A stretch of 64,000 nt of DNA from Brevibacterium aurantiacum (GCF_007558825.1 NZ_VLTK01000003.1:248001-312000), one strand, 5' to 3'. Numbered from the stretch's first letter, positions 53,375 through 62,460 are shown. Made by a program: numbers and translations. The notes: generated by a model not told the origin, from the letters alone.

Positions 53375-54079
53375 ATGAGCGATGAGACGAATGACGGCGC
53401 GGTCCTCTCCCATAGCAGCCCCCAGGATTCGGACCGAGAGACAGCCACCCGAGTCTCCTACGATGCGATCGCCGAGACCTATACGGGCTGGATTGCAGAC
53501 GAGCTCACGGCCAAGCCACACGATCGAGCAGTTCTCGGTGCCTTTTCGGAACTCGTGCTCGCCACAGGAGATTCCCAGACGCTGGAAATCGGGTGCGGCC
53601 CCGGTCGGATCACCGCATTCCTTGCCGCCCTGGGTCTGACTCCGTCGGGCCTCGACCTCTCCCCCGCCATGATCGCCCTGGCAACGCGCCACTACCCCAC
53701 CCTCGACTTCACCACCGGGACCATGACAGCACTGCCCTACGGCGACGACAGCTTCTCCGGACTCCTCGCGTGGTATTCCATCATCCACGTTCCCGATGAG
53801 TCCCTGCACACAGTCTTTGCTGAGGCGGCACGAGTGCTGCGGCCAGGTGGGCTGTTCCAATTGGCCTTCCAGCTCGGCGATCGAATCGACCATCAGGCGA
53901 AGGCTGCCGGCTTCACGGTCGATCTCGACTTCCACCGTCGCTCGATCGATCAGGTTCTCACAGTTCTCGCTGACCACGGCTTCGTCCCCGTGACCCGGCT
54001 CGAACGGGAACCGGACCAAGCGGGCCGATTCCCAGAGGCGACACGGCAGGGCTACCTGCTCGTCCGCCAGCCAGCCTGA
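53375..54079 (+). CDS. Class I SAM-dependent methyltransferase
   Basis: Methyltransf_11-type enzyme of 234 residues. SAM motif I is LEIGCGPGRITAFLAALG, followed by GLDLSPAMIALA (acidic motif II) and the ALPYGDDSFSGLLAWYSIIHVP motif. The N-terminal YDAIAETYTGWI is common in small-molecule methyltransferases. The acceptor is unknown. It diverges from the HNH gene across a 20-base palindrome; no partner gene is seen. Confidence 0.9.
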   Translation: MSDETNDGAVLSHSSPQDSDRETATRVSYDAIAETYTGWIADELTAKPHDRAVLGAFSELVLATGDSQTLEIGCGPGRITAFLAALGLTPSGLDLSPAMIALATRHYPTLDFTTGTMTALPYGDDSFSGLLAWYSIIHVPDESLHTVFAEAARVLRPGGLFQLAFQLGDRIDHQAKAAGFTVDLDFHRRSIDQVLTVLADHGFVPVTRLEREPDQAGRFPEATRQGYLLVRQPA

Positions 54080-54255
54080 CTCCCATCCCCAGGAATCAGC
54101 CCGTATCTCCTATCCAGTCACAAGGAACCGACCCCACAACCACGAAGGAATGACATCATCCGCCGAGGTGGAGCGACGTTCTTCCCCGCATTCGAATCCA
54201 CCTGGCTGGAATGACGGCAGAAACGACTTGCGAACAGTGACAAAATGGAACTCAT

Positions 54256-54720
54256 ATGAACATCGACATCGTCTTCCACACACCTGAGATCCCCGGCAAC
54301 ACCGGCAACGCCATACGCCTGGCCGCGGTCACGGGGGCCCACCTCCACCTCGTCGAGCCCTTGGGCTTCGACCTCTCTGATGCCAAGCTGCGTCGTGCGG
54401 GACTCGATTATCACGATCTCGCCCACGTCACGGTCCACGCGTCTCTGACGGATCTGTGGAACCACCTCGGCGAGCGTCGGGTCATCGCATTCACCACCCA
54501 TACGGAGCAGTCCTTCGCCGAGGTGGACTACTGTGACGGTGATGTCCTCCTCTTCGGTCAGGAGTCGACGGGCCTGCCCGATGCAGTCGTCGATGATGAG
54601 CATGTGGACCTGTCCGTGCGCATTCCGATGCTGCCGTCGCGGCGCTCGCTCAACCTCGCCAATTCCGCGTCGATCGCGATCTACGAGGCTTGGCGACAGC
54701 AGGGATACGCGGGTGTCTGA
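54256..54720 (+). CDS. trmL: tRNA (cytidine(34)-2'-O)-methyltransferase TrmL
   Basis: Minimal SPOUT methyltransferase of 154 residues that methylates the 2'-O of the wobble base in certain leucine tRNAs. Motifs are PEIPGNTGNAIRLAAVTG, LLFGQESTGLPD and the knot-forming IPMLPSRRSLNLANSASIA. No N- or C-terminal extension is present, as in TrmL. The 176 bases before it hold no gene. It precedes the vitamin-kinase gene by 45 bases on the same strand. Confidence 0.94.
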   Translation: MNIDIVFHTPEIPGNTGNAIRLAAVTGAHLHLVEPLGFDLSDAKLRRAGLDYHDLAHVTVHASLTDLWNHLGERRVIAFTTHTEQSFAEVDYCDGDVLLFGQESTGLPDAVVDDEHVDLSVRIPMLPSRRSLNLANSASIAIYEAWRQQGYAGV

Positions 54721-54765
54721 ACGCGCGTAGACTTCTGCCCGACAGCAATTCCCGAAAGGACCACT

Positions 54766-55590
54766 ATGACCTCCAAAGTGCTCACGATCGCCGGCTCCGA
54801 TGTCTCAGGCGGAGCAGGGCTCGAAGCTGACCTGAAGATGTTCGAAGAGTACGGCGCGTTCGGCACCGCCGCCGTGACCTGCATCGTCACCTTCGATCCG
54901 AATGACGGCTTCAGCCACGTCATCGAATTCATCGACCCTGAGGTTGTGACGAGGCAGCTCGAATCGACGCTGGCCGTGCACACGTTCGATGCGATCAAGT
55001 CGGGCATGCTCGGGTCCGTGGAGAACGCTCTCGTCCTGGCCGAGAAACTGAAGACCAATGAGCTGCCCTATGTCTTCGATCCCGTCCTCGTGTGCAAGGG
55101 TGCGGGCACGATGGTCGATCTCAAGGATCTCTTCGTCGACAATCTCGTACCCTTGGCCACCGTCATCACCCCGAACCTCGAGGAGGCCGCGACGCTGGCC
55201 GGTATCGATCCGATCGACTCGGTTGAGGGAATGATCGAGGCCGCGAAGATCATCCACGGTCAGGGTGCCGAAAACGTCGTCGTCAAGGGCGGTGCACGCC
55301 TGGCCGGTGATGACGCGATCGACATCCTCTTCGACGGCGAGAGGGTCACGACGCTGCGTTCACGCAAGGTCAACGAGAAGCTCGTCAACGGTGCAGGCTG
55401 TTCGTTCGCCTCATCCATCGCCGCTGGCATCGCCACCGGGTTGAGCATTGAGGACGCGGTCGTCTCGGCGAAGGAGAAGGTCGCCCACGGCATCGCGAAC
55501 TGCCTCGACAATGCCACCGGCGTTGCCTCGCTGTTCCACCCCGCGGCACGGACTCAGCCGTCGCCAGACGTCCACGTCAGCGTGGATTGA
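54766..55590 (+). CDS. Pyridoxine/HMP kinase (ThiD/PdxK-type)
   Basis: Ribokinase-family kinase of 274 residues, either hydroxymethylpyrimidine(-phosphate) kinase or pyridoxal kinase. It has AGSDVSGGAGLEADLKMF at the start, FDPVLVCKGAG, TPNLEEAATLAG and the catalytic NGAGCSFASSIAAG, with the unusual GAGC in place of GTGC/D. ThiD-like pyridoxal kinases carry such changes, so I do not assign a symbol. GAAAGGA precedes the ATG. A strong hairpin terminator follows. Confidence 0.9.
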   Translation: MTSKVLTIAGSDVSGGAGLEADLKMFEEYGAFGTAAVTCIVTFDPNDGFSHVIEFIDPEVVTRQLESTLAVHTFDAIKSGMLGSVENALVLAEKLKTNELPYVFDPVLVCKGAGTMVDLKDLFVDNLVPLATVITPNLEEAATLAGIDPIDSVEGMIEAAKIIHGQGAENVVVKGGARLAGDDAIDILFDGERVTTLRSRKVNEKLVNGAGCSFASSIAAGIATGLSIEDAVVSAKEKVAHGIANCLDNATGVASLFHPAARTQPSPDVHVSVD

Positions 55591-55611
55591 CACCTGAGCA
55601 CACAGCAAGAG

Positions 55612-55649
55612 AACTGCCCCGCACACCGTCTCAGGTGTGCGGGGCAGTT
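55612..55649. terminator. Bidirectional hairpin terminator
   Basis: Sixteen-base arms (55612-55627 and 55634-55649) pair perfectly around a six-base loop, between the convergent vitamin-kinase and L31 genes. Flanking T/A content is low. Confidence 0.8.
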
Positions 55650-55705
55650 CGCATGAGTCATGCGTGACGGTCGGAACCGTCTGATCGGTCGAAACCGACA
55701 GGGGA

Positions 55706-55960
55706 TCAGCGCTTGCCGAAGCCCTTGTAGCGATCCTTGAACTTCTCGACGCGGCCTGCGGAGTCGAGGATGCGCTGCTTTCCGGTGTAGAACGGGTGCG
55801 ATGCGCTCGAGATCTCAACGTCGATGACTGGGTAGGTGTTGCCGTCTTCCCATTCGATCGTCTTTTCGCTCTTCGCGGTCGAGCGGGTGAGGATCTTGGT
55901 TCCCGACGACAGATCGTTGAACACGATCGGTGCGTATTCCGGGTGGATGTCCTTTTTCAT
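55706..55960 (-). CDS. rpmE2: 50S ribosomal protein L31 type B
   Basis: Ribosomal protein of 84 residues starting [20 protein letters not shown] and containing [23 protein letters not shown]. It lacks the CxxC zinc motif, so it is the zinc-free type B, often induced when zinc is low. AAGGTAAGA precedes the ATG at 55960; the reading upstream of that has no ribosomal similarity. I see no clear Zur box in the upstream 170 bases. Confidence 0.96.
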   Translation of the reverse strand: MKKDIHPEYAPIVFNDLSSGTKILTRSTAKSEKTIEWEDGNTYPVIDVEISSASHPFYTGKQRILDSAGRVEKFKDRYKGFGKR

Positions 55961-55996
55961 ATTCTTACCTTTGCTGAATCCGCTCAGGCGCCTGGT

Positions 55997-56010
55997 ATGG
56001 GTCGACCCAT
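55997..56010. repeat. 14-bp perfect palindrome between rpmE2 and YbaK genes
   Basis: ATGGGTCGACCCAT lies 37 bases upstream of rpmE2 and 127 bases upstream of the divergent gene. It is a possible operator; no family assignment. Confidence 0.5.
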
Positions 56011-56136
56011 CCGCCAGTGCCCGAATTCGTCTGCTGGACACGCCCCGTACCGTAGGAACCGGACACGAAGCGACAGTCCAGTCTATCTGATGGACCGGCC
56101 CAAAGCGATTCCCCTGCCGTCTCCTAAACTGTGGCC

Positions 56137-56688
56137 ATGAACACCAAGGAACGCATCTCCGCGCAATTCGACCTCATTCCTGCAGCAACGGCTCCCGATC
56201 TCATGGCCGAGCCCACCGCCGAGGCGATCCCGTCGATCACCGGCGGTGTCGTCGCCTTCGCCATCGACCCGCAGATCGCTGACACTTCGGCCCTGCTCGA
56301 CGCCACCGGCCTCGGGCCTGAGACTTCGGCCAACTGTGTTCTCGTCGCAGGTTCACGCGCCGGTGAGGAAAGGATCGCGGCCTGCATGGTGCTCGCGAAC
56401 ACGCGCGCCGATGTGAACAAGCGCGTGAAGAAACTCCTCGACGTCCGCAAGGCGTCATTCCTGCCTATGGATCGTGCGGTCGGCGAATCGGGTATGGAGT
56501 ACGGCGGTATCGGGCCGATCGGTCTGCCCGCCAACTACCGGATCCTCATCGACTCCCGTGTGGCCGAGGCCAAAGAGCTCATCATCGGCTCGGGGATCCG
56601 CGGTTCCAAGCTCATGCTCTCTGGCGCGGCATTGGCATCACTTCCCACCGCCGAGGTGGTCGAAGGGCTCGCCAACGAGATCGAATGA
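56137..56688 (+). CDS. YbaK/EbsC-type aminoacyl-tRNA deacylase
   Basis: Protein of 183 residues with the YbaK fold, which removes wrongly attached amino acids from tRNA (for example Cys- or Ala-tRNA-Pro). Features are [41 protein letters not shown] in shorter blocks (conserved basic RKAS), a [16 protein letters not shown] loop and a C-terminal [13 protein letters not shown]. The ATG at 56137 is preferred; a GTG two codons upstream is possible. The exact tRNA substrate cannot be told. Confidence 0.88.
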   Translation: MNTKERISAQFDLIPAATAPDLMAEPTAEAIPSITGGVVAFAIDPQIADTSALLDATGLGPETSANCVLVAGSRAGEERIAACMVLANTRADVNKRVKKLLDVRKASFLPMDRAVGESGMEYGGIGPIGLPANYRILIDSRVAEAKELIIGSGIRGSKLMLSGAALASLPTAEVVEGLANEIE

Positions 56689-56694
56689 TCGTGC

Positions 56695-57405
56695 TCAGCT
56701 GACCGTGCTGATGGGAATCGCGGGGGCAACACGGGCAGAACCGATACCGCGGTTGGCCTTTCCCAGTCGGAACCGCACATGTGATTTGAGGATCGTGCCC
56801 GAGGCTGCCAGCCCGTCCACAAGCTCGTCTCCGACGAAGAGTGTGAACGTCCACGCCTCGTTGTGTTCGGTGTCCGGCAAAGGACCTGTGCCCGCCTGCA
56901 GGACTCGTGATCCCCACAGCTGCCTGGTCATCGGCAACCGCACGTCGTGACCGGCGACCGTGTATTCGACATCGCTGGCCGACCTGATGTCCTCGTAGCT
57001 GCCTGCTGAGATCCCGTATTCGCCGACGCAGGTGAGGAAAAGCTGCCCTTTGGCCCCTTCAGGCACGAGATCACGACCCTCATTCAGCCGGGCGTGGACA
57101 ACGTCGTCGAGGAGATCCGAGCGCTGCTCCTGCCGCGTTTGAAGTGGCATTGCTGTGCGCACGTCGAGGACTGTGGGTTTGGGAACGTAGAGCAGTCCCA
57201 GCTCGACCTGCTCGCAGAATCGTCTGCCCTCCAGCCATGCGCTCATCTCGGCTCCAAGCTCTTCCGCGTCAGACCACCAGGCTCGATTCTGGCTGGAAAC
57301 GAACCTGGACGCCTCATCGGCGATGTCCCTGGGCACAGAATCAAGCGTCGCCCAACCGCTGGAGCCCATGCGTGCGATCTCGCGGTCCCGTTCTATCCTC
57401 TGCAC
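56695..57405 (-). CDS. Hypothetical protein
   Basis: Predicted soluble protein of 236 residues that I do not recognise. It has no signal peptide or membrane segment. The first third is charged and helical (AWWSDAEELGAEMSAWLEG); the second half looks beta-rich (QLFLTCVGEYGISAGSY, WTFTLFVGDELVDGL). Only two cysteines are seen. Codon use resembles neighbouring genes, so it is probably real. It lies six bases after the convergent deacylase gene and 39 bases after the phosphatase-like gene on its own strand. Confidence 0.7.
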   Translation of the reverse strand: MQRIERDREIARMGSSGWATLDSVPRDIADEASRFVSSQNRAWWSDAEELGAEMSAWLEGRRFCEQVELGLLYVPKPTVLDVRTAMPLQTRQEQRSDLLDDVVHARLNEGRDLVPEGAKGQLFLTCVGEYGISAGSYEDIRSASDVEYTVAGHDVRLPMTRQLWGSRVLQAGTGPLPDTEHNEAWTFTLFVGDELVDGLAASGTILKSHVRFRLGKANRGIGSARVAPAIPISTVS

Positions 57406-57444
57406 CGCTTCTCCTCCTGTCGTTTTGATGGGATCCGTGGGCGG

Positions 57445-58227
57445 TCAGTCCAAGCCTGCCCGTTCGATCACGAAGTCGATGAGCGGTTCGTAGAGGTAGG
57501 GCACAACATCGTCATCGAGGGGAACGGTGACCTCGATGGCTCCCTGAGCTTCGACGACGAAGAGGGCAGGATCGTTGCAATCCGCATACCCCAGAGTGCG
57601 TAGACCCCGGGTCGAGGCCGCACCGGCCCACCCGTGATCGGCCACGATCAGATCCGGGGTCCGGCCGCCTCGGCGGGTGATGTCGTCGAGAAGTGCGTGC
57701 ATGGGTTCGGCGAGGTGGGTGTGCGGGGTACCACCGTGCTGATGCCAGGTCCACACACGGTTGATCTGCCTGCAGTCGCCGCCGATTCCGGGGACGGGTA
57801 CGGCATTGGTCTGCTGGGTGATTGTGGCACCGCGGGCTTCGGCTGCTGCGGCGATGGCCATGTGCACGGGAAGCAGACCGGCAGGGTGTCCAGTGGCGAA
57901 GAGGATCTCTCCCCCGGCTCGAGTGACATCTCCGATTGCCGCTGCCAACTGCTCGAGTGCGTCGATGCAGCGCGAGGTCGAAATCGTGTCGACACCCTCG
58001 ATGAAGTCCGGCTCCGGACGCAGGCCCGCACGATCGACCATGAGAGCGAACACGGAGTCGAAATCCCAGTCGCGGGTGAGTTCGACGCCGAAGTCGAACT
58101 GCTTCTCCTGTGCGAGGAATCGGTGGATGTGGGAGAGGTTGTTCTCTCTGGGTGTGGCGACTTCGCCGGTGATGCGAGCGGTTTCGAGGGCGTTGGCGAG
58201 TGTGGTGCGATCCACTGGTCTCCTCAT
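57445..58227 (-). CDS. Phosphatase-like conserved protein
   Basis: Protein of 260 residues resembling an actinobacterial family usually labelled phosphatase. Visible features are ILFATGHPAGLLPVHMAIAAAA (histidine in a glycine-rich turn), histidine-rich WTWHQHGGTPHTHLAEPMHALL and DLIVADHGWAGAAS with Asp and His, which could bind metal. Activity is inferred from these residues only. It may be co-transcribed with the hypothetical gene downstream. Confidence 0.7.
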   Translation of the reverse strand: MRRPVDRTTLANALETARITGEVATPRENNLSHIHRFLAQEKQFDFGVELTRDWDFDSVFALMVDRAGLRPEPDFIEGVDTISTSRCIDALEQLAAAIGDVTRAGGEILFATGHPAGLLPVHMAIAAAAEARGATITQQTNAVPVPGIGGDCRQINRVWTWHQHGGTPHTHLAEPMHALLDDITRRGGRTPDLIVADHGWAGAASTRGLRTLGYADCNDPALFVVEAQGAIEVTVPLDDDVVPYLYEPLIDFVIERAGLD

Positions 58228-58359
58228 TCAGAGTCACGATGTTCGAGGTCACGAAAACTGCGGGCGAAATGCCTGCCACCAGTCTCGCACAGCCGATTCC
58301 GTCCCCGGTCGGCGCGCGTCCGAAGAGAAGCGCTAGCAGGGGACGCGTCAGGCTCCGTC

Positions 58360-59307
58360 TCAGAGAGCGGCCGCAGGCTCCGTCTGCAGAGCAAAACAGG
58401 CCACCGCCGAGGCGGCCGCGACGTTGAGGGAGTCGACTCCCCCGGACATCGGGATCATGACAGTCGAATCGCAGGCGGCGATCGTCGACCGTCGCAGACC
58501 GTCGCCCTCGGTGCCGAAGACGATTGCGGTGCGCTCAGGCGCATCGGCGGCGAACTCTCGGATCGCCACGGAATCCTCGTCGAGGGCCAGCGCCGCAACA
58601 TGGAAACCGAGCTCACGCAGGGCATCGACTCCGGCGGGCCACGCTTCTATCCGCGTCCACGGCACCTGGAACACGGTGCCCATGGAGACGCGGATGGAAC
58701 GTCGGTAGAGAGGATCGGCGCACCTCGGCGTCACCAGAACAGCGTCGACGCCGAACGCGGCAGCGGACCGGAAGATCGCGCCCACGTTCGTATGATCGAC
58801 GACGTCTTCGATGACGACGATGCGACGGGCCTTGGCCACGAGCCGGCCGACATCGGCCATCTCCGGGCGATGCATGGCGGCCAGAGCACCTCGGTGCAGG
58901 TGGAAGCCGGTGAGGGCTTCGACTGCGGCATCGGTGCCGATGAAGATCGGAGCATCGTTGGCGGCGATGAGGTCGGCCAAGTCGAAGAGCCATTTGGGGC
59001 TCGTCAGGTAGGACCGGGCAACCATGCCTGCGGCGTGGGCGCGGCGAATAATCTTCGAGGACTCGGCGATGAAGAGCCCTTCGGCTGGTTCACGGATGCT
59101 GCGAAGAGCCACATCCGTCAGCTGAGTGTAGTCATACAGGTCGGTGGCAGAGACTCCGCTGTCGACGACACCACCGTCGGCGCCGCCCTGCTCGCCGTTG
59201 ACCGTCTCCGCGTCGAAGAAATGCAGTCGCTCGGCAGTGATCCCGAGGTCGGCGGCACGGTCGATGACCTGCTGCCTTGTCAGTGGTGCCTTGGCCGGAG
59301 TGTTCAT
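58360..59307 (-). CDS. TrmH/SpoU-family RNA 2'-O-methyltransferase
   Basis: SPOUT-fold RNA methyltransferase of 315 residues with an N-terminal substrate-binding domain. Motif 1 is EDVVDHTNVGAIFRSAAAFG, motif 2 AIVFGTEGDGL and motif 3 VMIPMSGGVDSLNVAAASAV. It probably acts on rRNA or tRNA; the target base is not determined. The ATG at 59307 lies four bases after the TSUP gene stop, so the two are co-transcribed. The last residues run into a 12-base repeat also found just after the stop. Confidence 0.92.
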   Translation of the reverse strand: MNTPAKAPLTRQQVIDRAADLGITAERLHFFDAETVNGEQGGADGGVVDSGVSATDLYDYTQLTDVALRSIREPAEGLFIAESSKIIRRAHAAGMVARSYLTSPKWLFDLADLIAANDAPIFIGTDAAVEALTGFHLHRGALAAMHRPEMADVGRLVAKARRIVVIEDVVDHTNVGAIFRSAAAFGVDAVLVTPRCADPLYRRSIRVSMGTVFQVPWTRIEAWPAGVDALRELGFHVAALALDEDSVAIREFAADAPERTAIVFGTEGDGLRRSTIAACDSTVMIPMSGGVDSLNVAAASAVACFALQTEPAAAL

Positions 59308-59311
59308 GCGA

Positions 59312-60142
59312 TCACAGTGTGAGGATGCGCCAGATGGCGACGAGGCCGAGGATGACGATGACGGTGCGCAGCAGCACAGGTGAGAACCTGCGTCCGACAC
59401 GGGCTCCGAAGTAGCCGCCGATGAGCGAGCCGATCGCGATGCAGATCACGGCGATCCAGTTGATCCGGTCGTGACCGACGATGATGTAGGTGCTCGCCGA
59501 GACCGTGTTGACGACGAGGACCAGAACGTTCTTCAGTCCGTTGAGACGCTGCAGGTCATCGGGCAGGATCAGCCCGAGCAGAGCGATGAGGATGATTCCC
59601 TGGGCTGCGGCGAAGTAGCCGCCGTAGATCGCGGTGAGGAAGACGACGAGCAGGACCAGGATGTAGCGACCGGTGGAGAGCTTATCGCCGACTGAGGCCG
59701 CCACATGCTCTCTGCCTGCCCTTTCAGCACGACGAACCGCTCGGCTCTTCAGATGACGCGAGAGCGCCGGCTGGGCCACGACCATGACGAGGGCGATCAC
59801 CAGGAGCACCGGGACGATCGTCTCGAAAGCATCTTCGGGCAGATGGAGCAGCAGATAGGCACCCGTCAGCGAGCCCAAGATGGAGGCCGGCACGAAGCCG
59901 AGGATCCGTCGCCATTGGCCCTTCAGCTCCTCTCGATAGCCGAAAGACGACGCAATGTTGCCGGGAATCAGTCCGACAGCATTGCTCATCGTCGACACGA
60001 CCGGCGGCACACCGAAGGCCACGAGAACCGGGAAGGTGATGAGGGTACCGGAACCGACAACGGCGTTGATGCCGCCAGCACCGATTCCGGCGAGGACGAT
60101 CAGCGCAATCTGCCACAGTTCCATTCCGAGAACTGGTTCCAT
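59312..60142 (-). CDS. TSUP-family sulfite/sulfoacetate-type membrane transporter
   Basis: Integral membrane protein of 276 residues with seven or eight helices in the TauE/SafE pattern. Each half carries the family motif: GIGAGGINAVVGSGTLITFPVL at the start and GYFAAAQGIILIALLGL in the middle, here given in parts. A basic cytoplasmic loop (SRHLKSRAVRRAERAGREH) separates the halves. The substrate (sulfur-containing or organic anion) is not known. It follows the ABC ATPase by two bases. Confidence 0.9.
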   Translation of the reverse strand: MEPVLGMELWQIALIVLAGIGAGGINAVVGSGTLITFPVLVAFGVPPVVSTMSNAVGLIPGNIASSFGYREELKGQWRRILGFVPASILGSLTGAYLLLHLPEDAFETIVPVLLVIALVMVVAQPALSRHLKSRAVRRAERAGREHVAASVGDKLSTGRYILVLLVVFLTAIYGGYFAAAQGIILIALLGLILPDDLQRLNGLKNVLVLVVNTVSASTYIIVGHDRINWIAVICIAIGSLIGGYFGARVGRRFSPVLLRTVIVILGLVAIWRILTL

Positions 60143-60144
60143 GC

Positions 60145-60939
60145 TCAGTAAGGGGATCGGGCGTGGAACCGCTGCCCGTCGCGGGTGAGCTTCACATCGA
60201 TGCCGAAGGTCGCCGACAGATTGTCGGCGGTCAGGGTCTCATCGATAGGGCCGGCGGCAAGATCAGTGCCCTCGGCCAGCAGCAGCACGTGTGTGATGCC
60301 CGCAGGGATCTCCTCGACATGGTGGGTGACCATGATCGTCGCCGGAGCCCACTTCGAGGACAGGATCTCCGTCAACGCGGCCAGCAGCTCTTCGCGTCCG
60401 CCCAGGTCGAGTCCGGAGGCAGGCTCGTCGAGCAGCAGCAGCTCCGGGTCGGTCATGAGCGAGCGGGCGATCTGCACGCGTTTGCGCTCGCCCTCGGACA
60501 GGGTGCCGAAGGTGCGATCGGCCAGATGCGAGATGTTGAACGCCGCGAGGAGGTCCTTGGCCCGTTCGATGTCGGTGGTCTCATATTCCTCTACCCAGCG
60601 ACCGGTGACGCCATAGGCGGCGGTCAGCACGGTGTCGAGGACGGCTTCGGACAGAGGAATGCGGTTGGCCAGGGCCGTCGAGGAGTAGCCGATGCGCGGG
60701 CGCAGTTCGAAGACGTCGACGCGCCCGAGGCGCTCCTGAAGGATTCCGACCGAACCTGTCGTCGGGTGCATTCGTCCTGCGGCCAGTTCCAACAGAGTCG
60801 TCTTCCCGGCGCCGTTGGGCCCGAGAACGGCCCAATGCTCACCTTCGGAGACGGTCAGGGAAAAATCTTGGAGGAGGAAATTCTCTCCTCGGCGCACGGA
60901 AACAGAATCCAAAGTCAGGACATCACTCATATCAGCCAA
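60145..60939 (-). CDS. Stand-alone ABC ATPase
   Basis: ATP-binding protein of 264 residues. Walker A is GPNGAGKTTLLELAAG, the signature is the variant LSEGERKRVQIARSL, Walker B is LLLLDEPASGLDLGG and the switch histidine is in MVTHHVEEIP. No ABC permease lies beside it, only a TSUP gene, so it may be a soluble ATPase of the YlmA/ModF kind or serve a permease elsewhere. It starts an operon with the TSUP and TrmH-type genes. Confidence 0.88.
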   Translation of the reverse strand: MADMSDVLTLDSVSVRRGENFLLQDFSLTVSEGEHWAVLGPNGAGKTTLLELAAGRMHPTTGSVGILQERLGRVDVFELRPRIGYSSTALANRIPLSEAVLDTVLTAAYGVTGRWVEEYETTDIERAKDLLAAFNISHLADRTFGTLSEGERKRVQIARSLMTDPELLLLDEPASGLDLGGREELLAALTEILSSKWAPATIMVTHHVEEIPAGITHVLLLAEGTDLAAGPIDETLTADNLSATFGIDVKLTRDGQRFHARSPY

Positions 60940-60974
60940 CTCTATCGCAGGCTCGGCGTCTATTCTGGTTCGAC

Positions 60975-61709
60975 ATGGACTTGACTACCGACTCACTGCT
61001 GCTGACCCTGGCGATGAACCATCGCCTGCACTCCAGCCTCGCCCCTGACGAGGTCAGTGCCGCATTTCTCGACGATGATCGTGATGTCCCTCTCATCGTC
61101 GCCGACGAGGTCTTCGGCAGCTCGCCGCCGACGGGTCTGCTGCTCTTCACCGCCGAGGCTGGCGCCGCTGGAATCACACATGCCCGGCTCGCACTGCACC
61201 ACCCTTCGCTGCCGCATACGACTCCGCCGGTGGACAAGGCCGATCGGCTCAAGGTCGGTCGGCATACGGCACCGATCGTCCTCCACTCCGGCTCCCACCA
61301 AGTTGCGGTGGTCCTCGTGGGCGCCGAGGCGAACGTCGAGGTCATCGCCTGCCGTGACACAGTCTTTCATCCGGTCACCGTGGCTACCCCCGCCGAGGCG
61401 CTGCGCCGACTCCGGCTCCTTGTGATGGAGGGACTGAACCTCATCGAGTCGATCGAGGTTCCCGCCGACTGGCGAGAGGGGCCGTGGCGGGACTGGCAGG
61501 AGGAGCTGAGCCTGAGCCATCCGATCTCGAAGCTCATCCCCTCGGTCGCCGACGCTCGAGCCATCTATGCCGCCCTCGACATCCATGAGCGGATGCGCAC
61601 AGTGCTGGCTCCGGCCACGGTCGCACCTCCCGCCTTCGGTGATCTGCTCTCACGCCTCCACCCCGCGGCCGCCGACTACATCATGGCGGTCGCTACGATG
61701 AAGGGGTGA
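60975..61709 (+). CDS. Conserved hypothetical protein
   Basis: Predicted soluble protein of 244 residues that I cannot assign. It has no signal peptide or membrane segment and no cysteine-rich motif. The N-terminal half looks beta-rich (PLIVADEVFG, QVAVVLVGAEANVEVIAC); the middle is a helix (ALRRLRLLVMEGLNLIE) followed by a tryptophan-rich WREGPWRDWQEELSL. The stop overlaps the serB start by four bases (GTGA), so they are translationally coupled. It diverges from the ABC ATPase gene 35 bases away. Confidence 0.75.
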   Translation: MDLTTDSLLLTLAMNHRLHSSLAPDEVSAAFLDDDRDVPLIVADEVFGSSPPTGLLLFTAEAGAAGITHARLALHHPSLPHTTPPVDKADRLKVGRHTAPIVLHSGSHQVAVVLVGAEANVEVIACRDTVFHPVTVATPAEALRRLRLLVMEGLNLIESIEVPADWREGPWRDWQEELSLSHPISKLIPSVADARAIYAALDIHERMRTVLAPATVAPPAFGDLLSRLHPAAADYIMAVATMKG

Positions 61710-62386
61710 ATGACTCAGACTCCGCAACCCCGATGCCAGGCAACGCCATCCAGCTCCTCGTCATGGACGTCGATTCGACGTTCATCAATGAGGAGGTCAT
61801 CGACCTCATCGCCGTCCATGCCGAGGTGGGCACCCAGGTTGCCGACATCACGGAACGTGCCATGGCAGGCCAGTTGGACTTCGCCGCATCGCTGGCCGAG
61901 CGAGTGGCCCTGCTCAAAGGCCTGCCGGTCTCCGTCCTCCACGAGGTGCGGGCACAGATCACGCTGACCGAAGGTGCCCGCGAACTTGTCGCGGCTGTTC
62001 AGTCGGGCGGCGGCGTCGTTGCCCTGGTCTCCGGCGGCTTCACCCCGATCATCGCTCCGGTCGCGGAGACGATGGGCATCACCGAGGTCTACGCCAATGG
62101 TCTCGACTCCGACGACGGACTGCTGACCGGCGTCACGAGCGGTCGTGTCATCGATCCGAGTGCGAAGGCGGAGATCTTCGCGCAGCTGTCATCGAAGTAC
62201 GGATGTGATCGGGCCCTAACAGTGGCCATCGGCGACGGTGCCAATGACATCGGCATGATCCAGGCCGCGGGTCTGGGTGTCGCCTTCTGTGCGAAACCGG
62301 CGCTTGTCGCCGCCGCTGACGCTTCGGTGACGAATCGTGATCTGCGTGAGGTGCTCACCCTCATCGAGGCACGCGCACAGGGGTGA
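61706..62386 (+). CDS. serB: Phosphoserine phosphatase SerB
   Basis: HAD phosphatase of 226 residues for the last step of serine synthesis. Motif I MDVDSTFINEEVIDLIA (DxDST), motif II VSGGFTPII, Lys of motif III in PSAKAEIF and motif IV GDGANDIGMIQAAGLGVAF are complete. There is no ACT domain, unlike the mycobacterial enzyme. A GTG within AAGGGGTG starts the gene, overlapping the upstream stop. A hairpin terminator follows. Confidence 0.93.
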   Translation: MNDSDSATPMPGNAIQLLVMDVDSTFINEEVIDLIAVHAEVGTQVADITERAMAGQLDFAASLAERVALLKGLPVSVLHEVRAQITLTEGARELVAAVQSGGGVVALVSGGFTPIIAPVAETMGITEVYANGLDSDDGLLTGVTSGRVIDPSAKAEIFAQLSSKYGCDRALTVAIGDGANDIGMIQAAGLGVAFCAKPALVAAADASVTNRDLREVLTLIEARAQG

Positions 62387-62410
62387 ACGTCACCGCGGGT
62401 GAATGGAACT

Positions 62411-62439
62411 CAGGCGCCTGAATCTCGTTCAGACGCCTG
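62411..62439. terminator. Hairpin terminator after serB
   Basis: Eleven-base arms (62411-62421 and 62429-62439) pair with one mismatch around a seven-base loop. It sits between convergent serB and sixA. Confidence 0.75.
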
Positions 62440-62460
62440 GTTGCGTGTCAGCTGCAGCGC

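Noticed and set aside
58349-58385. 12-bp direct repeat at the end of the TrmH-type gene
   Set aside because: Only two short copies spanning a gene end; likely chance in GC-rich sequence.
57634-59322. 562-codon plus-strand open frame
   Set aside because: Runs antisense to two real genes (phosphatase-like and TrmH-type) and has no recognisable domain.
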